Positions 1-9,080 of a DNA stretch of 64,000 nucleotides are shown piece after piece. Within the stretch, counting starts at the first letter, position 1. Each line of letters starts with the position of its first letter. Below the pieces are notes generated by a model. The model did no database searches, was not told the origin of the DNA, and was given only the letters and a program-made list of their open reading frames with translations. Source of the DNA: Candidatus Aegiribacteria sp. MLS_C (GTDB lineage: Bacteria; Fermentibacterota; Fermentibacteria; Fermentibacterales; JCC-6); NCBI GenBank assembly GCA_002030045.1, contig LQBI01000008.1:18487-82486 (forward strand). The letters are read 5' to 3'. The translations under genes were made by a program, and so were the position numbers.

Positions 1-1
1 C

Positions 2-544
2 GAGGAGGACCTTCACCAGACCGGCCAGCGTATATCCCACCTGACCTTCGGCAGCATATCCGGTTCCGGCGGCGAGGGGCTGGTATGGCAGGAGGGGGTC
101 GGCTCGAACGCCCGAATAATGGCCCTTCCGTCAGGGGCCGATGAACCGGAGCAGCTGGTGTGGTTCCAGGGTCCCGCCTGGGCGCCGGTGGTGACCGACG
201 GCGAGATCAGCTGGGCCGGGAACTCCGGCGACGGCTGGGAGGTCTATTTCCAGCGCCTGGACGAACTGGGTATCGGAGGAGGTGCCGGCCTTATGGCCGC
301 GCATCCGGAAACGGCCTCGAACCCGGTCAGGGGTAACCTGGTGCTGACCCTGCCGCAGGGAAGTCCCGCCTTCGATTCTGACATGACCGTGTACGACATG
401 GCGGGAAGGGCGATGGTCAGGGACAGGCTCTCACTGGATCCAGGCGGCTCGGCCACCGTTGACTGCTCGGGACTGCCGTCCGGTGTCTACGTGGTGGACT
501 TCCATGGTGGAGCACCCCCCGTGAGGTTCCTTCTCCTGAGGTGA
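2..544 (+). CDS. Secreted protein, C-terminal part with sorting domain (partial)
   Basis: The frame is open from base 2, so this is the 3' end of a gene that begins upstream of the window. The visible part has Trp/Gly-rich strands (LVWQEG, LVWFQG, ISWAGN) that look like beta-propeller blades. About 80 residues of C-terminal domain follow, with strand motifs VYDMAGRAM and LPSGVYVVDF and the end RFLLLR. This is the layout of type IX-like sorting domains, shared by several other proteins here. An internal ATG at 119 is unlikely to be the start because the same fold continues upstream of it. The function of the missing N-terminal part cannot be judged. Confidence 0.75.
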   Translation, partial: EEDLHQTGQRISHLTFGSISGSGGEGLVWQEGVGSNARIMALPSGADEPEQLVWFQGPAWAPVVTDGEISWAGNSGDGWEVYFQRLDELGIGGGAGLMAAHPETASNPVRGNLVLTLPQGSPAFDSDMTVYDMAGRAMVRDRLSLDPGGSATVDCSGLPSGVYVVDFHGGAPPVRFLLLR

Positions 545-615
545 CGCAGCCCGCCCCTTGAAACCCGGCACCATCCGGAGTACACTCCTTCCGGAGGACA
601 TAGCAGGGAGGGTGT

Positions 616-2151
616 ATGCTGGCCACAACAATGAGCCTCGCGGTATTCGGGATCGATTCCTACCCGGTGGAGGTCGAGGCCGACATGTCCCTGGGCCTTC
701 CCACCTTCACCATCGTGGGGCTTCCGGACAACGCCGTCAGGGAGTCCAGGCAGAGGATAATGGCCGCCCTGTCCAACCTGGGGTTGAAGCTCCCCGGCAA
801 GAAGCTCACCATAAACATGGCTCCGGCGGGCCGGAAGAAGGAGGGCCCCGGTTTCGACCTTCCCATAGCTGTGAGCATCCTGGCCGCCAGCGGAATAGTC
901 GCTCCGGAGTCGGTCAGGGGATACTACTTCGTGGGAGAGCTTGCGCTGGACGGCTCCCTCAGGCCGGTGAACGGCGTGCTCTCCATGGCCGACAGGGCCC
1001 GGAGGGAAGAGCACCAGGGGCTGGTGGTGCCGGCGGCCAACGGGAGGGAGGCCGCGGTGGCCGGAGGGCAGAAGGTCTACCCCGCCGACAGTCTGGCTGG
1101 CGTTATAGAATTCATGAGGGATAAAAGTATCCTTGAACCGGCGGTTTATGATCTGATGGCGCCTTCCGTCCCTTCCGGTTCCGAGCCGGACTTCGCCGAC
1201 GTCCGCGGCCAGGAGTTCGCCAAGAGGGCGCTGGAGGTCGCCGCTGCAGGCGGACACAACATCCTGATGATAGGTCCCCCGGGTTCGGGGAAGACCATGC
1301 TGGCCCGGAGGCTCCCGTCGATACTGCCTCCCCTGACCCCGGAGGAGGCGGTTGAGACCACCAAGATCCACAGCGTGGCGGGGCTCCTCCGGGCAGGCGA
1401 CTCCCTGCTCGTCACCAGGCCCTTCCGTTCGCCGCACCACACGGTCTCCGATGCCGGCCTTATAGGGGGAGGTGCGATACCGGGCCCCGGAGAGGTGAGC
1501 CTGGCCCACAACGGGGTACTCTTCCTGGACGAACTCCCGGAGTTCAGGAGGAACGTCCTGGAGGTCCTCAGGCAGCCCCTGGAGGACGGAACGGTGACCA
1601 TAACCAGGGCCTCGATGACCATGACCTTCCCGGCGGACTTCACGCTGGCCGCGGCCATGAACCCCTGTCCCTGCGGCTACCTGACCGATCCCTCCCATGC
1701 GTGCAACTGCACCGGGCCGCAGATACAGAGATACCTGAACAGGATATCAGGTCCCCTGATGGACAGGATAGACATACATGTGGACGTGGCACCCGTAAGG
1801 TACCGGGAGCTATCCAGCTCGCTTCCCACCGGAGAGCCGTCGTCGGAGATAAGGGGAAGGGTCATAAGGGCCAGGGGGGCCCAGACGGAAAGGTTCTCGG
1901 TGGTGCCCGGAGTCCACTCCAACGCCGGAATGACATCCTCCCTTGTAAGGCGGTTCTGCGGACTGGATACCGAGAGCAGGAGGCTCCTCAGGTCCGCCAT
2001 GGAACTCTACGGCTTCTCCGCAAGGGCCTACGACAGGATAGTGAAGGTCTCCAGGACCATAGCGGACCTTGCAGGATCCGGCAGCATCGGTCCCGAGCAC
2101 ATAGCCGAGGCGGTGCAGTACAGGTCGATGGGAACGGACCGGGCCTGCTGA
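616..2151 (+). CDS. comM: ComM/YifB family AAA+ ATPase (Mg-chelatase-like)
   Basis: A 511-residue protein, the usual length for ComM/YifB (about 500). The N-terminal 150 residues have the Lon-protease-like fold typical of the family (FTIVGLPDNAVRESRQR, NMAPAGRKKEGPGFDLP). A Mg-chelatase AAA+ module follows, with Walker A GPPGSGKT at residues 220-227, Walker B LFLDE at 302-306 and the family's NPCPCG cysteine motif (C351, C353). In naturally transformable bacteria ComM is a helicase that drives branch migration during integration of incoming DNA; whether this organism is transformable is unknown. A purine-rich ribosome site (GGGAGGG) sits just before the ATG. It stands alone between two secreted-protein genes. 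Confidence 0.93.
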   Translation: MLATTMSLAVFGIDSYPVEVEADMSLGLPTFTIVGLPDNAVRESRQRIMAALSNLGLKLPGKKLTINMAPAGRKKEGPGFDLPIAVSILAASGIVAPESVRGYYFVGELALDGSLRPVNGVLSMADRARREEHQGLVVPAANGREAAVAGGQKVYPADSLAGVIEFMRDKSILEPAVYDLMAPSVPSGSEPDFADVRGQEFAKRALEVAAAGGHNILMIGPPGSGKTMLARRLPSILPPLTPEEAVETTKIHSVAGLLRAGDSLLVTRPFRSPHHTVSDAGLIGGGAIPGPGEVSLAHNGVLFLDELPEFRRNVLEVLRQPLEDGTVTITRASMTMTFPADFTLAAAMNPCPCGYLTDPSHACNCTGPQIQRYLNRISGPLMDRIDIHVDVAPVRYRELSSSLPTGEPSSEIRGRVIRARGAQTERFSVVPGVHSNAGMTSSLVRRFCGLDTESRRLLRSAMELYGFSARAYDRIVKVSRTIADLAGSGSIGPEHIAEAVQYRSMGTDRAC

Positions 2152-2163
2152 AAGCTCATGAAC

Positions 2164-2196
2164 TTGACTAATGCGGTTCAACTGCTCTAGTATATT
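2164..2196 (+). promoter_or_regulatory. Possible sigma70-like promoter
   Basis: TTGACT at 2164-2169 is followed by two candidate -10 hexamers, TAGTAT at 2188-2193 (18-bp spacer) and TATATT at 2191-2196 (21-bp spacer). This is the only AT-rich stretch between the comM stop and the secreted protein starting at 2215, and it lies just upstream of that gene's GGAGGTG ribosome site. Confidence 0.4.
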
Positions 2197-2214
2197 CATG
2201 TATGGAGGTGCATT

Positions 2215-4020
2215 ATGAAGATTTTCAGCATATTGGTGATGATTGCCACCGCTTCAGTATCAGGTGCTGATTTCTTTGATGATTTCGAGGATGATTACAT
2301 AGGCGACTGGGTGGAAAGGTGCAACCCGGCTGACTGGTATGCACAGGATGGAATGGCACATTGCGAGAGCTGGTCGGGTCCGAGCCCGAACGCGCTCATA
2401 GCTCCCGGCAGTATCTTCACCGAAGACTGCACAATCCGGGCCTCCGGATCAGCTGTTCACGTAATTGGTCTGGTAGCAAGGCTCGATGAGTCCGATACGG
2501 GAGTAATGGGTTATGTATCACCCGACCATAATGTAGCCAGAATAAGACTCGTCAGCAACGGGAACCTTGGAGAGATCCTGGCATCCATTGATGCCGACTT
2601 CCCTTCGGATGTGCAGTATAACCTGACTCTGGTATGCCAGGGCGAAGACCTGCAGTTCCTGATAGAGGCCCCTGTGCTTGATATGGAATGGCAGCTGTCT
2701 GCGACCGATCCGGATCCGGGAACCGGGCAATTCGGTCTACTGACCGGAGACGAACCTCATGCCTGCTGGGAATGGTTCCAGGCATCCCAGAACCTCGAAT
2801 CGGAGACGGGCATCTGGGCCTGCGACGTCGACGACGATTCACAGGGCGGTTCTGCGGGTGACGGCGACATGGCCTTCGAGGCCGGCGAGACCATCGAATT
2901 CGGCCTTGCTGTATGGAACGGCGAGCAGGATGAACTGGAGAACGCCTTCGCGGTCCTCCAGTCGCTGTCGCCGGAAATAGACGTCCCTGTGGCCACGGCG
3001 GAGTTCGGCACCATTCTGCCGGGTTCATTCACCTGGTCCGGGTCGGATTACGTTATCGCTGCCGATCCGGGTGCGGCGGAAGGCGTAACCTATCCCATGG
3101 TACTGAGCCTGTTCGCCGACGGCGGTTACTTCAGCCAGCATTCCTTCGACCTGCCTCTCGGGGAGGGATACTGCAGCGACTTTGAGACCGGAGGCGAAGG
3201 ATGGACATGGAGTCCTGTGGAGGCCGGCTGGAACGACCAGTGGCATGTAACGGGGCAGAGGAACCACACCCCGGGCGGTTCGGCAAGCTTCAAGTGCGGC
3301 GACGAAGGCGGCGGAGACTACGCCGACCATCTGTATTCCGGTCTTGGCTCCCCATGCTTCAATGCTGCGCTGGGTTCCACCCTTAGCTTCTGGATGTGGA
3401 TCGACGCCCAGAGCGTCAGGTCCGCCGCGGAGGCCCTTGACGGCGGCAGGCTGCAGATAGGCCAGTTCGGGCGCTGGCAGGACCTGGTCCCTCCGGGAGG
3501 CTACCCTTACGATATCGTGTCCGGTACGACGGGCCCTTTCGAACCGGGCACCGGTGTATACTCGGGCACGGAGGGATGGCAGCTGGTAACCATTGCTCTA
3601 CCCGACAGTCTCTGCGGGCCGAGACAGCTCAGATGGGTATTCGGGAGCGACGACGAGGGCAACCGGGAGGGCTGGTACATAGACGACGTCCTGGTGGTCG
3701 CCGACCAGGTTTCCACGGAGGGGGCGGACCTTCCCTCGCTCCCTTTCGGAATATCGGTATTCCCGAACCCATGCGGCGTTCTCGCAAATCTTCGATTGAC
3801 CGGAGATCCAATGGGGATTGCGGTCATCGAGGTCTACGACCTGTCCGGCAGGATGGTATGGTCACATACGGGCCAGCTTGACGCCGACGGCACACTGGAG
3901 CTGGGCTGGGACCTCACATCCTGCAGCGGGGAGAGACTGCCCGCCGGCATATACTCAGCTTTGGTCCTGGCAGGCGACCGGAGCGTGAAGTCCCGGCTGG
4001 TGATAACGGGAACACAGTAG
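2215..4020 (+). CDS. Secreted multidomain protein with C-terminal sorting domain
   Basis: 601 residues. It starts with a signal peptide (hydrophobic residues 4-16, probable cleavage after SVSGA). The N-terminal ~190 residues look like a lectin/concanavalin-type beta sandwich. A second module near residue 320 begins with CSDFETGGEGW, the FET..GW pattern of MAM-like domains found beside immune-inhibitor-A proteases. The last ~85 residues are a sorting domain (VFPNPCG, VYDLSGRMVW, LPAGIYSALV). The start is fixed by GGAGGTG 4 bases before the ATG. No catalytic motif is visible, so a structural or binding role at the cell surface is likely. Transport by the PorU/PorV-type machinery encoded at 11-26 kb is inferred from the C-terminal domain. 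Confidence 0.8.
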   Translation: MKIFSILVMIATASVSGADFFDDFEDDYIGDWVERCNPADWYAQDGMAHCESWSGPSPNALIAPGSIFTEDCTIRASGSAVHVIGLVARLDESDTGVMGYVSPDHNVARIRLVSNGNLGEILASIDADFPSDVQYNLTLVCQGEDLQFLIEAPVLDMEWQLSATDPDPGTGQFGLLTGDEPHACWEWFQASQNLESETGIWACDVDDDSQGGSAGDGDMAFEAGETIEFGLAVWNGEQDELENAFAVLQSLSPEIDVPVATAEFGTILPGSFTWSGSDYVIAADPGAAEGVTYPMVLSLFADGGYFSQHSFDLPLGEGYCSDFETGGEGWTWSPVEAGWNDQWHVTGQRNHTPGGSASFKCGDEGGGDYADHLYSGLGSPCFNAALGSTLSFWMWIDAQSVRSAAEALDGGRLQIGQFGRWQDLVPPGGYPYDIVSGTTGPFEPGTGVYSGTEGWQLVTIALPDSLCGPRQLRWVFGSDDEGNREGWYIDDVLVVADQVSTEGADLPSLPFGISVFPNPCGVLANLRLTGDPMGIAVIEVYDLSGRMVWSHTGQLDADGTLELGWDLTSCSGERLPAGIYSALVLAGDRSVKSRLVITGTQ

Positions 4021-4061
4021 AACGGGACATACCCGCCGGACCGCTTTGACAAGGAGTCCAT

Positions 4062-4348
4062 GTGCAGATAAGCACTCTTCTAATGATATTCCTCTCCGTA
4101 TTCATTGCCGAGCTGGGGGACAAGACGCAGCTGGCTACGATGCTCTTCTCGACCAACAGCGGCCACGGCCGTCTGGCTGTCTTCCTGGCGGCATCCGCCG
4201 CCCTGGTGTGTCCACGCTGGTGGTGGTGCTCCTCGGCGGCTCAATCTCCCGTCTGGTAAGCCGAAGGCTGATCACCGTGATAGCGGGAACGGGCTTCATG
4301 ATCATCGGTGCCTGGACGCTGGTCCAGGGTCTCAGGACTCCGGCCTGA
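4062..4348 (+). pseudogene. UPF0016/GDT1-family cation transporter, frameshifted
   Basis: From a GTG at 4062, frame 1 encodes a membrane helix ending in the family signature AELGDKT, followed by LATMLFST. Near 4208 the frame breaks: the family sequence continues one base out of register as STLVVVLLGGSIS and GTGFMIIGAWTLVQG, ending at 4348. One missing base in the GTGTGT stretch explains it. Repaired, it would be a protein of about 95 residues with a single ExGDK(T/S) motif, the half-size form known in bacteria and archaea. UPF0016 proteins export or import Mn or Ca. Either the gene is inactivated or the consensus has an indel here. The ribosome site is AAGGAG, 5 bases before the GTG. Confidence 0.75.
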
Positions 4349-4365
4349 GGAATTGGGAGGATACA

Positions 4366-5421
4366 TTGAAATACCTGTCTGTTCTGTTCTTCGCCGCCAC
4401 AGTCTTCTGCGGCGGGACCACCGTTCTGACGGAGGATGCTGACACCTACTGCTGCGACATTGCGGTCACCGACTGGGGTGCGGTCATCTACGTGAACGAG
4501 GAAGGGCTGCTGAGCATACTCAATCCCGACTACACGGGTGATCCCATAACCATGACGATCGACTGGGGCCGGGAACTCGGCGAATGGGGCGAGACCGGCC
4601 GGGTATTCGACCTCTCGGCCAGCCCCGACGGAAGGAATATCTGCTTCGCGCAGATGGTGGCGGTACCAGCGGAATACGTAGAGGAGGACAGTTACGTCCC
4701 CTACCCCCTGATCGTGGCCACCTGCAGGTCCGACGGCATGGCCCCCCGACTGCTGGGACTGTCCTTCGAGGTGGGGAGCGGACCGCATTTCTGTTTCACT
4801 CAGGATTCCAGGTACGTCTACGGCGGACCCTGGCTGGAGTGCGACCCGGATCCGGCATCCTTCGTCGGCTACTTCTCAGGTGACGATTCCTGCGGGCTTA
4901 CCCCGTGGCTGATGGTCGACGCCGCGACCGGTACCAGGAGCGGCGACCCTTCTGTGATAGGCGACGGTTTTCTTGAGAACCCCTGCTCAGACCTCGTGGC
5001 CGCCGGCTGGTACCCGCCGAACACCATAGTTGACATCCTGACCCAGCAGGTGCTGCTGGAGGACACCTCCATTCACAGTCCCGCCATCATCGATACATGG
5101 GTGCTGCCCGATGCCGGACTGGCCCGGGATGCCGACGGCAACCAGCTGCTCCGGTTCGCCGACGGCACATCCATCGTGAACCCCGGGAGCCCTGTCGACG
5201 TCTACTGCAGGCTGTCAGACGGAAGGTTCCTCTTCACGGATGACGGGGGGGGGACGGTGATGCTCGGGAGCATTGCTCTTCCGGATTTCTCTTCACCCGA
5301 CGCGGTGCGCGTGCCCTGGCTGGACGGCCTCTATTCGGGAACCGCCGTCCATGAGCTGCCGGGGGATGCGGGGGTGGTGTACCTAGACGGCGGGGACCTG
5401 GTCCTGGCTGAGTTGCCCTGA
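4366..5421 (+). CDS. Secreted beta-propeller-like protein
   Basis: 351 residues from a TTG start at 4366, chosen because GGGAGG lies 5 bases upstream and a signal peptide follows directly (KYLSVLFFAATVFCGG). The open frame runs further upstream, but there it overlaps the transporter remnant. The mature part has repeated beta-strand units with D-x-D and W/G turns (LSASPDGRNICF, FTQDSRYVYGG, LSDGRFLFTDDGG), which suggests a WD40/PD40-type propeller. There is no C-terminal sorting domain, so it is probably periplasmic. No family or enzymatic motif is recognised. Confidence 0.7.
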   Translation: MKYLSVLFFAATVFCGGTTVLTEDADTYCCDIAVTDWGAVIYVNEEGLLSILNPDYTGDPITMTIDWGRELGEWGETGRVFDLSASPDGRNICFAQMVAVPAEYVEEDSYVPYPLIVATCRSDGMAPRLLGLSFEVGSGPHFCFTQDSRYVYGGPWLECDPDPASFVGYFSGDDSCGLTPWLMVDAATGTRSGDPSVIGDGFLENPCSDLVAAGWYPPNTIVDILTQQVLLEDTSIHSPAIIDTWVLPDAGLARDADGNQLLRFADGTSIVNPGSPVDVYCRLSDGRFLFTDDGGGTVMLGSIALPDFSSPDAVRVPWLDGLYSGTAVHELPGDAGVVYLDGGDLVLAELP

Positions 5422-5466
5422 ACCACTGATGATCTGTTCGATCCCTTCAGTCGGAGCTGGCGGGAC

Positions 5467-6486
5467 TCAGACCTTCCTGAGTTCCCCGGCGGCGGAGGAG
5501 TTCACGGGGCAGCTGAGGCAGTTGCCGGTGTAGTTCCCGGTCATGATGCTCTCCCTCAGGGCCGAGTAAGCAGCGCCTTTCCATATTTCCCGGAAGGATT
5601 CCTCGCGGAGGTTCCCCAGAGGCATGGAGGTGTCCCAGTAGGGGCATGGGTTCACACGCCCCTGCGGATCGATGTAGACCCAGTCGTCTATGAACCCGCA
5701 TCGATCCCCCTCTGACTCGGGAGTGGCTGTCACCAGCTTTATTCCCAGGTTCCCGGCCAGTTTCGAGGCTTTCTCGATCGTACATGCAACCCGGCTGGAG
5801 GCCATGTCGACCACCTCTCCGGACATACCCAGGCCCTCGTAGGGGACCAGGGGGACTATTCCGACGGATACCGCCCCGGTCTCCGCAGCCAGTTCCACCA
5901 CCCCGTCGAGTTCTTCAAGGTTCCCTCTCTGCAGTGTCATGCTGAAGGCGACCATGGGGAACCTCGACCCGGAGGAATCCCTGGCTCGCACCAGCTCCTT
6001 TACGGATTCGATGATCGAGTCCAGGTCGGCACCTCCCCTGATGGCGGCATGGGTCGACGGCGAGGCTCCGTCGATCGAGACGGTTAGGGATGTGGGCGGT
6101 GTGGAGAGGAGGGCGGCCGTCTCTGCGGGTCCCATGAGGGTGCCGTTGGTTACAACCTCCCGAACCGGCACGTCCGCCCTGTATAGGGCTTCGAGGTACA
6201 GGGGGAAACGGGGGTTGCAGAAGGGCTCGGCCCCGCACGACAGGCCCACCGTCACCGCCAGGGGGAAGACCTCGGTCTCCATCCTGTGGAAGAGTTCCGG
6301 GTCTATATCCTCCCAGACCCTGAGGGGGTCACGGTCCGAAAGCCTCATCGGGCACATGCTGCACCTGAGGTTGCACCTGTTCGTGGTGTCCATCCTCACG
6401 GTGAGGAAGCGCCTGCCGGTCCTGAAACGGTAGCCGGGGAAGCGGGTGGACCTCCTCAGGAACTTACCGGCCAGTGATCTCAGCAT
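5467..6486 (-). CDS. Radical SAM protein with SPASM domain
   Basis: 339 residues from the ATG at 6486, chosen because AGGGG lies just upstream; the frame is open further but has no second good start. The radical SAM cluster motif CNLRCSMC places its three cysteines at residues 38, 42 and 45, followed by a TIM-barrel pattern (VTVGLSCGAEPFCNP, VVTNGTLM, LTVSIDGAS). The C-terminal ~80 residues carry a SPASM-type set of cysteines (DRCGF, VNPCPYWD, NCLSCP) that would bind auxiliary Fe-S clusters. Members modify peptides or act as anaerobic maturases; the substrate cannot be told. No short peptide precursor is visible next to it, and the adjacent minus-strand genes are the metal-uptake operon. Confidence 0.85.
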   Translation of the reverse strand: MLRSLAGKFLRRSTRFPGYRFRTGRRFLTVRMDTTNRCNLRCSMCPMRLSDRDPLRVWEDIDPELFHRMETEVFPLAVTVGLSCGAEPFCNPRFPLYLEALYRADVPVREVVTNGTLMGPAETAALLSTPPTSLTVSIDGASPSTHAAIRGGADLDSIIESVKELVRARDSSGSRFPMVAFSMTLQRGNLEELDGVVELAAETGAVSVGIVPLVPYEGLGMSGEVVDMASSRVACTIEKASKLAGNLGIKLVTATPESEGDRCGFIDDWVYIDPQGRVNPCPYWDTSMPLGNLREESFREIWKGAAYSALRESIMTGNYTGNCLSCPVNSSAAGELRKV

Positions 6487-6550
6487 ACCATTCCCCTGGA
6501 CACATTCGCATTCCTCATCATGGTGATTACCCCCGACACTGTGAACCGGC

Positions 6551-7363
6551 TCATGCCCGGGCGGACCTGGCTCTGTCCACAAGGAGCGCCACAGTGTAGC
6601 AGAGGGCTGATATGAGGATTATCACCGCTCCGGGAGGAAGGTCAAGCACCGTGGCCAGAAGGAGACCTGAAACGCTGAAGACGGCGGCCAGCGCCGAGGA
6701 AAGGACCATCATCCTTCGGAGGCTTCCCGTGAACATCTCCGCTATCGCAGGTGGAATTGAGAGCATGGCTATAACCATTATCAGCCCTGTGACGCGCATC
6801 AGGAGGACAGCCGTCAGGGCTGTCAGGACCAGGAAAACTATACGGAAGAGATTCACCGGCACTCCCTGCAGCCTGCTGAACTGCCCGTCGTAGGAGACCG
6901 CAAGGAACTCCTTGTAGAAGACGGTGACTACCAGCAGGACCACTACGTCAAGCGCTCCGGCGTACAGGATGTCCCTTGAGGAGACCGCCAGGAGACTGCC
7001 GAAGAGCCAGCTCATCAGGTCCGCCGCGTAGGTCCCCGAAAGCTTTATGAAGACGAGTCCCGTCGCCATGCCGGTGGCCCACACCGCCGCCATGGCGGTG
7101 CCCGATCTCCTGCTGCTGGACGAGGATATGGCCGCGATGCCCAGGGATGACAGGACCGCGAAGCCGGTGGCCCCGGCCAGGGGGTCGAAGCCTGCCGCGT
7201 AGGCCAGACCCAGGCCTCCGAAGGAGGCGTGGGCGATGCTTCCCGCCAGGGCCGACATTCTGTTCACGGTGACCAGAGTCCCCATGATGCCGGCGGCGAT
7301 CGAGGCCAGCACCGATACCGCCAGGGCGTTCTGCATGAACGTATAGGACAGGATGCCGTTCAT
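6551..7363 (-). CDS. znuB: Metal ABC transporter permease (ZnuB-like)
   Basis: 270 residues, with the start at 7363 overlapping the upstream ATPase stop by four bases (ATGA), which signals translational coupling. It is very hydrophobic with about eight membrane segments. It carries the ABC-3 permease signatures GTLVTVNRMSALAGSIAHAS near the N terminus and VTGLIMVIAMLSIPPAIAEM in the middle. Such permeases form the membrane channel of Zn/Mn/Fe importers together with an ATPase and a metal-binding protein, both encoded immediately upstream. Zinc as the substrate is inferred from the His-rich binding protein and the Fur-family regulator of the same operon. Confidence 0.9.
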   Translation of the reverse strand: MNGILSYTFMQNALAVSVLASIAAGIMGTLVTVNRMSALAGSIAHASFGGLGLAYAAGFDPLAGATGFAVLSSLGIAAISSSSSRRSGTAMAAVWATGMATGLVFIKLSGTYAADLMSWLFGSLLAVSSRDILYAGALDVVVLLVVTVFYKEFLAVSYDGQFSRLQGVPVNLFRIVFLVLTALTAVLLMRVTGLIMVIAMLSIPPAIAEMFTGSLRRMMVLSSALAAVFSVSGLLLATVLDLPPGAVIILISALCYTVALLVDRARSARA

Positions 7364-8148
7364 CGCCTGCTCCCCTCGTCGTTCCTGCCCAGCACCCTGT
7401 GTGGCACGCCGCCGTGGGAGATCAGTTCGAAGGGGCATCCGTAGGCCCGGGAGACGGTCTCCTGTGATATGGTGTCGCCGTGGCTCACCAGAAGGCGGTT
7501 GATGCAGGCTATGCTCTTGATGTGGGAGGATACCGCGCCGACATCGTGGGTGACCATGACGATTGTCATGTTCTCGTTCATGCGCGCCAGGAGATTGAAG
7601 AAGCTCTCCTGGGTCTCGTGGTCGACGCTTGCCACCGGTTCGTCCAGCATCAGTATCTCCGGGTCCCCCGCCAGGGCCCTGGCTATGAGGACACGCTGCT
7701 TCTGGCCGCCTGACAGGGAGTTCATGTCGGTGTACGCCAGGTCGGCCACATCCAGTCTTTCCAGGTCCTCCATGGCCCTTCTCCTGTCCTTCCCGCCGAA
7801 CCAGCCCGGTCTTCCGGCGGACTTGAGCCGCCCCATCAGAACCACGTCCATGACCGTGATAGGGAAGGTCTCCTCGGGCATCACCTGGGGAACGTAGCCA
7901 ACTTCACCCCATGCCTGTCCGGGAGGTCCGCCCAGGACTTCCACGGTTCCATGCCATGGTTCCAGAAGTCCCAGTATCACTTTGATAAGGGTGGACTTGC
8001 CTCCGCCGTTGGGACCTATCACGGCCAGGAAATCGTTCCTGCATACCTCCAGGTCTATTCCGTCTATGACGGGCTTCCCCCTCTGGTAGCCGGCAGTGAC
8101 ATCCTCCAGGCGGATGACCTTCTCCTGTGAAGCCGGACCTTCTTTCAT
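7360..8148 (-). CDS. znuC: Metal ABC transporter ATP-binding protein (ZnuC-like)
   Basis: 262 residues. Walker A GPNGGGKST is at 45-53, the Q-loop glutamine at 88, the ABC signature LSGGQ at 145-149 and Walker B LMLDEP ends with D169-E170. The H-loop TH follows in the stretch IVMVTHDVGAV. Overall similarity is to the ZnuC/MntB group. The start overlaps the end of the binding-protein gene by four bases and the stop overlaps the permease start, so these genes are translated as one unit. It powers metal import across the inner membrane. Confidence 0.92.
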   Translation of the reverse strand: MKEGPASQEKVIRLEDVTAGYQRGKPVIDGIDLEVCRNDFLAVIGPNGGGKSTLIKVILGLLEPWHGTVEVLGGPPGQAWGEVGYVPQVMPEETFPITVMDVVLMGRLKSAGRPGWFGGKDRRRAMEDLERLDVADLAYTDMNSLSGGQKQRVLIARALAGDPEILMLDEPVASVDHETQESFFNLLARMNENMTIVMVTHDVGAVSSHIKSIACINRLLVSHGDTISQETVSRAYGCPFELISHGGVPHRVLGRNDEGSRR

Positions 8149-9080
8149 CTTCGAGCCCCTCCGGCAAGGACCTCCGCCACCCTGAGAAGGTTGCCGGTCC
8201 AGTCCTCCGCAAGCGGGTCCATCACGGCAACTTCACCGTCCAGCTCCGCGGCTATGGCCTCCGCCGCCGAAGTGCTGAACTGGGGGGACACGAAGACCCT
8301 CTCGATGCCGTGCTGCCTGGCGTAGTCCACCAGATCGGCCAGTTCGCCGGGTGAGGGTTCGCTGCCGCCGCTCTCAACAGGCACCTGGACCAGGTGGAAC
8401 TCGTCGGCGAAGTAGCCCCAGGCCGGGTGGAACACCATGAAGCTCCTGGATTCCAGGGTGTCCAGCGCGGAATGGATTCCGGCCTGAAGCGAGTCTATCT
8501 CCCGGAGGAAGCCCTCCAGGTTCTCCATGTAAAGATCCGAGGCGGTGGTGTCCATGGAGGCAAGGGTCTCCGCCATGATCCTGGCCTGGTGCTTCACCAG
8601 TTCCGGAGACAGCCAGACGTGTGGATCCGGCGAGCCCTCCCCGTGGCTGTGGCCGCCGTGCCCGGTATTCCGGCCCCCGCCGCCGGCTGAATGCTCGATC
8701 GAGTACCTGTCTATGGGAAGCCTTTCCAGGCCCTCGACCGTACTGACTACGATCAGGTCCGGATTCGATCCTCTGAACCTGGGGATCCAGGTCTCCTCGA
8801 ATGCCACGCCCACCGTGAACCAGAACCGGGTATCGCTCATGGTCCTCATGTCCGACGGGGCAGGCTCGTACGTGGCGGGATTCGCTCCCGGCGGCACCAC
8901 CACGGTTACACGAATCCTGTCCCCTCCCACACGTTCGAGGAAGTACTTCTGGGGCAGAACGCTTACAGCTGCACGGATCAATCCGTCCCCGGCCCCCGAA
9001 GCCCCTCCGCAGGATGAAACCGCGGCCAGCGCCATGAGCGAACAGATGGCAGTTGCGGTCAGTCTTCGGATCCTGCGCAT
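8145..9080 (-). CDS. znuA: Metal-binding lipoprotein of ABC importer (ZnuA-like)
   Basis: 311 residues from the ATG at 9080, preceded by AGGGAAG. This start gives a signal peptide with a lipobox-like AVSSC (Cys 24), so a lipid-anchored periplasmic protein is likely. The body is a cluster A-I (ZnuA/TroA) solute-binding protein: VSVLPQKYFLERVGG, PPGANPATYEP and a His/Gly-rich loop (GHGGHSHGEGSPDPHVW). That loop is characteristic of zinc-specific members. The last 22 bases of the regulator gene overlap its start. It would capture zinc and deliver it to the ZnuB/ZnuC pair encoded downstream. Confidence 0.92.
   Translation of the reverse strand: MRRIRRLTATAICSLMALAAVSSCGGASGAGDGLIRAAVSVLPQKYFLERVGGDRIRVTVVVPPGANPATYEPAPSDMRTMSDTRFWFTVGVAFEETWIPRFRGSNPDLIVVSTVEGLERLPIDRYSIEHSAGGGGRNTGHGGHSHGEGSPDPHVWLSPELVKHQARIMAETLASMDTTASDLYMENLEGFLREIDSLQAGIHSALDTLESRSFMVFHPAWGYFADEFHLVQVPVESGGSEPSPGELADLVDYARQHGIERVFVSPQFSTSAAEAIAAELDGEVAVMDPLAEDWTGNLLRVAEVLAGGARR

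Noticed and set aside
487..1698. 403-codon open frame on the minus strand across comM
   Set aside because: Antisense shadow of a well-recognised gene; Gly/Arg/His-rich composition and no ribosome site.
5467..6486. Peptide-modifying (RiPP) system around the radical SAM/SPASM protein
   Set aside because: No short precursor peptide, RRE domain or dedicated transporter is adjacent; neighbours are a propeller protein and a metal importer.
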